From: Neoechinorhynchus agilis
Taxonomy: Eukaryota; Acanthocephala
Assembly (NCBI GenBank): GCA_051530055.1
Contig: CM121341.1
Location: forward strand, 19,096,001-19,160,000
Length of the DNA: 64,000 nucleotides
Direction: 5' to 3'
The notes under the pieces were generated by a model that was given only the letters and a program-made list of their open reading frames with translations, did not search any database and had not been told where the DNA came from. Each line of letters begins with the position of its first letter. Within the stretch, counting starts at the first letter, position 1. Made by a program: the position numbers and the translations under genes. Below, piece by piece: positions 57,709 to 64,000 of this stretch.

Positions 57709-58404
57709 TCAGTCGTGTGTAGAGGCCGCAGCTGCTGGATTCAAGAATAAACCAATTACCCATTCGATTGCTTGTCGGCCCTGTATGTACAAATGAGATC
57801 TTGGCCAAAATAATTATTCCACAAGAAACCTTTTGGGCATTTGCATTGATTGTATTAGTTATGAGCCCTTCCATCACTGATGACAACGGCACGTTAGACA
57901 CTTTCACAATGGCCTCTTGTTTTAAAAGAGTTCTAAAGACAAAATACTCTTTCGAAGAGAATCGGCAAAATACCTCTGATCGTTCTTAGGGTCCGGTCGA
58001 TATTCTAAATATTCGTCAACCGATACAACGTTAGTGAACGTAAGATTTCGTGACATCATTTTAAATGTACGGTTCCTGAAATTGATTTCTGACAGTTCTG
58101 ATCCATAAGTTTTAAAGAGGTCGCAGTTTTCGGCTGACAGCGAGCCAAGACCAAGGAGCCGTTGAGCCCACGGAGCGAATCCGAGGCTGCATGTCACTAG
58201 TCGATGTGTCCTTATTATTCCATTTGAGGTAACCCGATCGAGAACGTCTACTCCCGTGACAGATGTGTTCAATGGATTCGGGTATTTCTTTGCGGCTGCC
58301 GCAACAACTGTCTCCCACGAGTGACTATGAATAACGTTAATAGATTAAATTTTTCTTACAGAAAGTACACACTCGAAGGTATGTTCAGATGTCCAAATGC
58401 GCAT
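57709..58404 (-). CDS. PRELID3: PRELI-domain lipid transfer protein (slowmo/PRELID3)
   Basis: Mitochondrial intermembrane-space phospholipid carrier, normally working with TRIAP1. Exons 58373-58404, 57974-58324, 57830-57932 and 57709-57780 join by GT-AG introns (48, 41 and 49 bp) into 185 residues. It reads MRIWTSEHTFD-HSWETVVA, then KKYPNPLNTSVTGVDVLDR, RTHRLVTC, NLTFTNVVSVDEYLEYRPDP, TLLKQEAIVKVSNVPLSSVM, LITNTINANAQK-GRQAIEWV, following PRELID3 throughout (FDHPWETV, YPNPMNPSVVGVDVLDR, SFTNMVSVDE). The short first exon with donor GTGTGT is needed to make FDHSWETV. Confidence 0.93.
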
Positions 58405-59489
58405 CGGTAGTGGATTAAATCTACAAACCTTACATTATGAAAATTGTTTTTAGAACGCAACAACGAAACGCACAACGGACCTCTAGATCTTAGAATATTG
58501 GTGGAACTTTCAGTTTGGACGCCAAATAAAGCAGTGATCTTTTCTTCATGAGCTAAAAAATAAAGATCTCGGTTTTTTTGATCGCTTTATCCGAAAATTA
58601 GGTAGAGAATTTATAACAAAACAATTTTCTCGCTCAAAAGGGTCCCGAAAAAACAGAGAAAAAGTATGGAAATGTTGGCTCTTTATAAATACTACATCGT
58701 GATCGGCTAAGATTCTTCATTAAAATCATCGACAGAAAATTGTGCGGGATGATAGAGTATTAGAGATGTGGTGAACACCTGATAAACGTATTTTATTGAC
58801 ATATTTCGAAAGAGGAAGCTTCGCATTATCGTTTATTGCATGAAAGTAGAGATTTGAAATCCGGTGATTATGAAAACCACAATTTTGAGAATATAAATGT
58901 TTTTTTAGTTCATGGATAAGAATGCTCGGTAGACATAGGATCGAAGACTCAGGATGTGAAATTTCCTTGAACGTTTCCATTCTAAGAAAACCAAATCATT
59001 TACTGACAAAATAAATGCACTATATCAAAAAAGAGTTATTCGCAGAGGAAAGGAAAAGAAGTTTCTTAAAAATCATGACGTTCCACCGCTGAGGTCATTA
59101 ATGCGTAACTCATTGACAAAAGCACTAGCTCGAATAAAAAGAAGATGAACTGTTCAAATGTCAGCGGGAGTGAGACATCTTGAGGATTGGATGAATTGCC
59201 CATGAAACACGTCATATAGTAGACTTCAGAAAGAGTCATCGGGCGCAATACAAACGAAAGAACATCATCTGATCGAAAACTGTCAAATCAGCTTCGTATG
59301 GAAATGGTAGTCCGTCGAATGGAACTTCTATTTGTAGACCGTTTCGAATTGGTGATCTCTACGCTGCGAGGACGGCTGATACTCCTTGTTTGCCAAATTT
59401 TAAAGTCGTCGGTCGTTGCCTCGAAGTTAGCGACCGAATGCAGATTTCGAACCGCGGCAGATATTTTTAAACAATCAGCTTCTGATCAA
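58405..59489. other. intergenic, upstream of PRELID3
   Basis: No gene recognised in 1.1 kb. Confidence 0.4.
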
Positions 59490-60042
59490 GAACACCCTCC
59501 TTCGGACGAGGCCTGGCGTCAAGCGTCCTTGCCTGTGTCATCCGGCGGTTAGGGTTTCGGAAAAGCAGCCGATATTTCTCTTCCAGCTTATGTGGAATCG
59601 TATGAAGCAAGCCGAAAAATAGTTCAATCCGTTCTTGGCGAGAATTACACTTTGGATGGAGATTTCGTTGAGGGTGTGGAGATTCAGGCAGCGAGCAGGT
59701 CCCCGTCAATGGTTGCAAACAATCAGTTTGGGACTCACCCATGGTAGCGAGAATTCATAACTCTTTAATTTCAGATTCTCGTGACCTGGTGAACCGAACT
59801 CACATGGCGGCAATCTCTACTTGAGAATCGGGTGCTTGGCTCAGTGCTATCCCAATCGCTTCTGCGGGTACCCTTCTTTTCGACGAGACAGTAATTATTG
59901 CAGTGTCCTACAAAACATTAGTCTGGATGTGCAACGGGGGAACGCTGCATCCGTCCTTTCGACCATTACACCAGGACGGCAGCTGAGTGATCCCGAGTGG
60001 TGGTGTGAATATTTTTATGAGAGGGAGAAAATCGTAGAATAA
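59490..60042 (+). pseudogene. LINE family R relic, C-terminal
   Basis: SDEAWRQASLPVSSGG then a stop, GKAADISLPAYVESYEASRK, and later SLDVQRGNAASVLSTITPGR and WWCEYF. The same C-terminal module as 14081-15307, but with stops and a deletion that removes the nuclease-like centre. Confidence 0.75.
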
Positions 60043-60416
60043 AAAATTGAACAGATCAGCTAAGCGCTGGTTAAAAGCTTATATAATTTCTTAAGATGAT
60101 TGTGCCGCCAATGGATTTTAACGACATATAATGACCGAGTAATCGAGCTGAATTCAGGCTCGACGATATATAACTGATCCATCGAAACACGCATGCGGTG
60201 AAAAAGAAAATGAGTCCCGATTCCTAAACCAAATTGAAATGTCTAATGAAATTGTTGTAAAACGCGATGATTTGCTGTCAAATAGTCGCAAACGCGCATA
60301 TCTGTATTTTCTTGACAATTTATCGCCTATTTTCACCTTTGCTATTCCTTCGGAATTGCGACACAATTCATTTGAAGCCTTTTAACCGTACGAGTATTTT
60401 ACAAAATTGCCTAAAA
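60043..60416. other. upstream of TFIIA-gamma
   Basis: Nothing specific recognised; includes the TFIIA-gamma 5' region. Confidence 0.35.
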
Positions 60417-60842
60417 ATGTCAAGTACCGATTCTTTATTGAGTGAATTAAGGAATATTCATGGCGGATACACGAACACAGCACTTGGTCGGTCTTTGCGG
60501 GACGCACTCGATGAACTGATCGAAGAAGGTTCAATGTCTAATGATTTAGCTGAGCGTGTCATGAAAGGGTTTGAAAATATGATGACTGATACTGATTTCG
60601 ATACTGATAAATCCTTTTTGACCATCGATGGCCATATCCGCGATTGCAAATGTATTGACAACAACTGGATTATTTGGGTCGATGATTGCAGGCTGTCCGA
60701 TGGGGATTTCGTGTTTGATTCCCGATGTGCCAAAATTTTGGCTTTGGACGCAAGGCCGAAGAAATCGATCAAACGCAATGCGGCAAAAAAAGGATTGCGC
60801 CAAGGGAAAGAAGTAAGGCGTCCCAAACAGGATGAAAGTTAA
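60417..60842 (+). CDS. GTF2A2: TFIIA small (gamma) subunit
   Basis: General transcription factor subunit that stabilises TBP on promoters. The 141-residue frame has YTNTALGRSLRDALDELIEE, matching the N-terminal helical domain (NTTLGNSLQESLDELIQ), then NDLAERVMKGFENMM. The beta-barrel domain follows: FLTIDGHIRDCKCIDNNWII, then CAKILALDA (family: [20 protein letters not shown], then KVKIVACDG). A lysine-rich tail of about 28 residues ends QGKEVRRPKQDES. Single exon; divergent but with no defects. The start is the first ATG after the in-frame AT-rich leader. Confidence 0.85.
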   Translation: MSSTDSLLSELRNIHGGYTNTALGRSLRDALDELIEEGSMSNDLAERVMKGFENMMTDTDFDTDKSFLTIDGHIRDCKCIDNNWIIWVDDCRLSDGDFVFDSRCAKILALDARPKKSIKRNAAKKGLRQGKEVRRPKQDES

Positions 60843-61077
60843 AATTTAGCGAACCGTAGATGGTCTTTAATTTACTGATAGATCTCTTTAATATATCTAG
60901 AGCATACACAATTTTGTTTGAGAATAGCGGTTTTTATTTGACAATCGATATTTGTGGGGTCACAGGGAAGTCCATTTTAGCGTTAATCGTAATTCAATGC
61001 CTTTAGTGGAAGTAGACTGCTTTTCGCTGGATCGTATGCAAAAAACGGAGTCAAACTTACAAAAAGGATAGTGATAA
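60843..61077. other. TFIIA-gamma 3' flank
   Basis: AT-rich; no separate feature. Confidence 0.35.
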
Positions 61078-61135
61078 TAACACGTTTTATTGTTGATCAA
61101 AATAGAGGAACAATGCACCTCTGTGTCCCAGTGAA
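61078..61135 (-). repeat. LINE family X 3'-end fragment
   Basis: Minus strand ends in CAATAAAACGTGTTATTATC after a decayed hairpin (ACAGAGGTGCATTG). It lies just beyond the larger copy starting at 61236. Confidence 0.6.
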
Positions 61136-61235
61136 CAGTTAAACTCGAGAACACTCGAATTCTGATAAGTTAAATGAATGTGGTTTTTTTTATTTTGGAG
61201 TGGATGACGGTTACGGTCGGATGGGAAAGTGGGTC

Positions 61236-62962
61236 GTTATTTAATAATAACACGTTTTTATTACTACACACCCAAACAAGCACGGGAACCATGTATCTTT
61301 GGATTCGTGCTGTTTGATTGAGACTGAATTCGAAAAGAGTTGCAAGTCGTCGCATGTGCATGAGTCTACCTCCGATTCAAGCCGTAGGTAGACTCATGGG
61401 TTGATTGTGCGATGGCAAAAAATGATTTTTTATATAGTGTGGTGCAAGGGAGAGGCGAATTGAAGCTGTTCGGACATGGCGTATTTCGGACGGGTTCCCC
61501 TGGCGAGATGAACGTGAGAAATTTAGATGGAAGGGAACGCAGGGAGGTAATGTATTTATCGAAGATTTTGGAAAGATGTTCTTCGATTGGTGGGAGGTCC
61601 TTGGAGCCAATTTTGCAGGCTCGTTTATTTAGAGAGGAGAGCAAGCGCAGTTGATGGGTGGATAAATTGCAAAAGGTTGGGTGTGCATATGAGATTGCAG
61701 GGATCACAACAGACCAACAGAAATGTGCTAGATCGCGTGGGCTGACTCCGAGGAAACGCAAGCGCTTGATTAAATGCAATTTAGCAGTGGTTTTTGCTAC
61801 GATGGCATTAATGTGGATGTCCCATTTGAGGTTGTGTTGGAGGAAGATTAGGCCCAGAATGCGAAGCGATGTGATGCGTTGGATATCGAGAGGGAGCGGT
61901 GAAATATCAGTCCTAGGTTTTCGAAGCGACGGAATAAGTTCATAAGATTTGGAGAAATTAATTGAGAGCTGATGGGTGGTGCAAAAATCTTTAAGATTTT
62001 CAATCTCTGCGGACGTGAGGCTGAGCGAGAGTGATGGAGGAGCACGGGTTAAGATGGTTAGGTCGTCCGCATAAAAGAAATATTTAGCGGACGTTGAGAG
62101 GGGTGTAAGGTCGTTGAGAAAAATATCGAAAAGTAAGGGCGATAGTACTGCTACTTATGGCACACCGCAATGTATGGGAAGCGTCGTTGAGTGGGTATTT
62201 CCGCATTGAAAATATTGCGACCGGTTTGCGAGGAAAGAAGTGAGCTAGCTTATTTGCCAGGGTAAGAAGACAAATTTCTCGCAGGCCTTAACGAGAAGAT
62301 CATGATCTACAGAGTCAAAGCCTTGGCAAGATCCACCTGGATGAGGCGACAAACGAAAGACGGTTCTTTGTCAAGATTGCGCAGAATTGAATCGTAAATG
62401 CACAAGAGGGCGTTGGTACAAATGAATCCTGGTCGGAAGCCGAATTGGTTAGATGAAATGTTTTGTAAAAAGATGGGAGGATGCGAGTTTTGAAACATTT
62501 TTCAAAAATTTTAGAAAACGGCGGGAGTAGAGATATAGGGCGAAAGGATGACAGAGAAACGGGTTTCCCCGCCTTAGGGATAGGAATGACGCGAGCGGTC
62601 TTCAGGCAATCTGGAAAAATCCGCGAGCGTGAAGACGCTCAGTGAAACTCTTGTGGAGTTCTGGGTAATCGGGAGCTAAAGGACTTTTTTACCTTGTCTT
62701 GCAGTGATTTTAGTAAAGGTGAAAACCACGGTGGATCACGATTCGACATACGAGTCATTTTCCGAGGGAAAGACATGCGCATGCAATGGACTAAAGTATT
62801 GTGCAATGCCGCCATGGCTTTAGACGGGTCGTTGCTGAATATAGAACTTCGGATTCCGGGTAGGGCATCCCTTACCTTGTTGAACAAGGAGTGAGAGTGA
62901 TGCTCACATTTATCCGAGACCGGGAAGAGAGCTTGTGTGGTCGGGTCTTTCCTCCGGTTCAT
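61236..62962 (-). mobile_element. LINE family X, longest copy (RT domain)
   Basis: Broken minus-strand ORF2 of a jockey/CR1-like element: DPPWFSPLLKSLQDKVKK, then FIQVDLAKALT-type motif A remains, CGVPQVAVLSPLLFDIFLND, KYFFYADDLTIL with an intact YADD box, TSLRILGLIFLQHNLKW, KLHLIKRLRFLGVSPRDL and YAHPTFCNLSTHQLRLL, then a C-terminal segment. The 3' hairpin (GCACGAATCC / GGTTCCCGTGC) and tail AATAAAAACGTGTTATTATT lie at 61236-61320. Several frameshifts and stops; no AP endonuclease domain seen. Confidence 0.82.
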
Positions 62963-64000
62963 TTCGAGTCATTACATTCGAGAAGATTATGCAGTACTAA
63001 AATCGTATTTTTTGTTAAATGGTGTTTTTTAAGTCTGCGTTTTTGATTACTAAAATTTTGTGGCTCATAGTATCAAAGATTACACCGCTGCGATTATTTG
63101 AAGGACGCAAAACTTACATTTCTGAAACATAATAGAAATGATAAAGTAAGCAATTTTTATAGTTACTTTTTATGAGTTTAAAGCTTTGTACCTTAGTGAT
63201 GTTTACTTCCTCCAAAAAAGGTGGTCACCAAAATCAACAGAATATTCACGGTCGACTTTCTTTTGAGCAACGCTATCATAAAAAAAGAGTTACTTCGATA
63301 AATAGTCTTAAAGTTATCTTTTTCATGGGGGCTCAAACAAGTAAACTACAAGCACTACTGAAGGTTGATGTTTCTCGATTTGATTATACGTTTATGCGCT
63401 AGTGCACCGTGTTTTTTTGTTATTTGTCAGCGAAGAACACGATGGAAATGGTTTAATAAAATACGCACTGGAGTTCATGTAGCAGTGATGTCTGGTATTC
63501 GGACTTCTAAAGAGGTTAGAGACGCTATTGCATTCTAAACCAACGAAGTTTTAACTTCACTGCACTTTCTCCCTCCTTACGAAAACCGAATACAAACGCG
63601 TGTTTCTACTCGTTCATCACCTTTCTTGGTCGACAGGAACACACTTAATCAATCAAAGTAACGATGTAATGCTGCTGGCGTGATAACGACAGCCGAGGAA
63701 GGAGAGAAGCTCCAATTTTGCGGACGCTGGTGATTGCACGTTTTGTGTTTTATTATTGTAAAACCTAGAAAAGTTAAAAAAAATCCTCTGTTTGTCAGAG
63801 ACATGTTTGATTGGACTAAAAACTGAACCTTAGGTTTGTCTGTAAGACAATAGGGATTCTCGGTGTGATACAAAGAGCGCGTTCTTTGTAGAAAATTCAT
63901 AATTAGTTTCGGAAATGACATTCAACTATGCCACAATGTCTGACACTCATCAATACCATCGCACAAAAAGGTTCCACAAATACTACGACCGTGTTGTTTC
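62963..64000. other. right-edge stretch
   Basis: No supported gene. A plus-strand frame at 63172-63402 and words such as WFNKIRTGVHVAVMSGIRTS near 63440-63530 are open but unrecognised. It includes the 60-bp LINE R end at 63665. Confidence 0.4.
63665..63724 (+). repeat. extreme 3'-end copy of LINE family R
   Basis: Encodes AAGVITTAEEGEKLQFCGRW and a stop, matching the ASVMATVEEGQKLEFGGRW terminus of the element at 14081. About 60 bp only. Confidence 0.65.

Overview
The window is nuclear DNA from an animal, most likely an AT-rich, repeat-heavy invertebrate. It carries intron-containing genes with metazoan-type products: kinesin-1 heavy chain, ERGIC-53/LMAN1, ALG11, the HOPS subunit Vps16, a DRAK-type kinase, a slowmo/PRELID3 protein, snRNP SmE, TFIIA-gamma and mitochondrial L16. 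Introns are mostly 40-70 bp with GT-AG ends. Several start codons sit directly behind acceptor-like AG sites, which would fit spliced-leader addition or 5'UTR introns. A nematode-like animal is plausible, but nothing here fixes the phylum.

Layout. 1-8000: Vps16 (minus, running off the left edge), SmE (plus), and an AIF-like flavoprotein (minus) with eroded nucleotide-binding motifs. 8000-17300: a hairpin element, an RTE-like LINE relic, ALG11 (minus) whose first intron holds a satellite array, a 5'-truncated LINE with an open 408-codon tail, and a Penelope-like relic with ribozyme motifs. 17500-32000: mitochondrial ribosomal protein L16, an ARM/HEAT-like protein, two copies of an unrecognised gene family, and between those copies a 4.3-kb array of 175-bp satellite. 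34200-37200: kinesin-1 heavy chain (minus). 37500-45200: repeats, a broken Vps11 fragment and several LINE relics. 45600-50100: a mitochondrial J-protein, a small membrane protein and a complete LMAN1. 50200-56300: repeat debris, ribozyme-bearing elements, a long palindrome and a piggyBac-type MITE. 56300-64000: a DRAK-like kinase and PRELID3 placed tail to tail, TFIIA-gamma, and more LINE copies.

The genes are unrelated housekeeping and trafficking genes rather than a pathway cluster. The most notable non-genic signal is a scattered set of hammerhead-ribozyme-like motifs, CUGANGA - stem II - GAAA, with stem sequences that differ but still pair. They occur in or beside Penelope-like debris. 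A LINE family with a recurring 3' hairpin and an AATAAAACGTGTTATTA-type tail seeds at least eight other sites. Exon coordinates are hand-derived from the sequence and have no transcript support.
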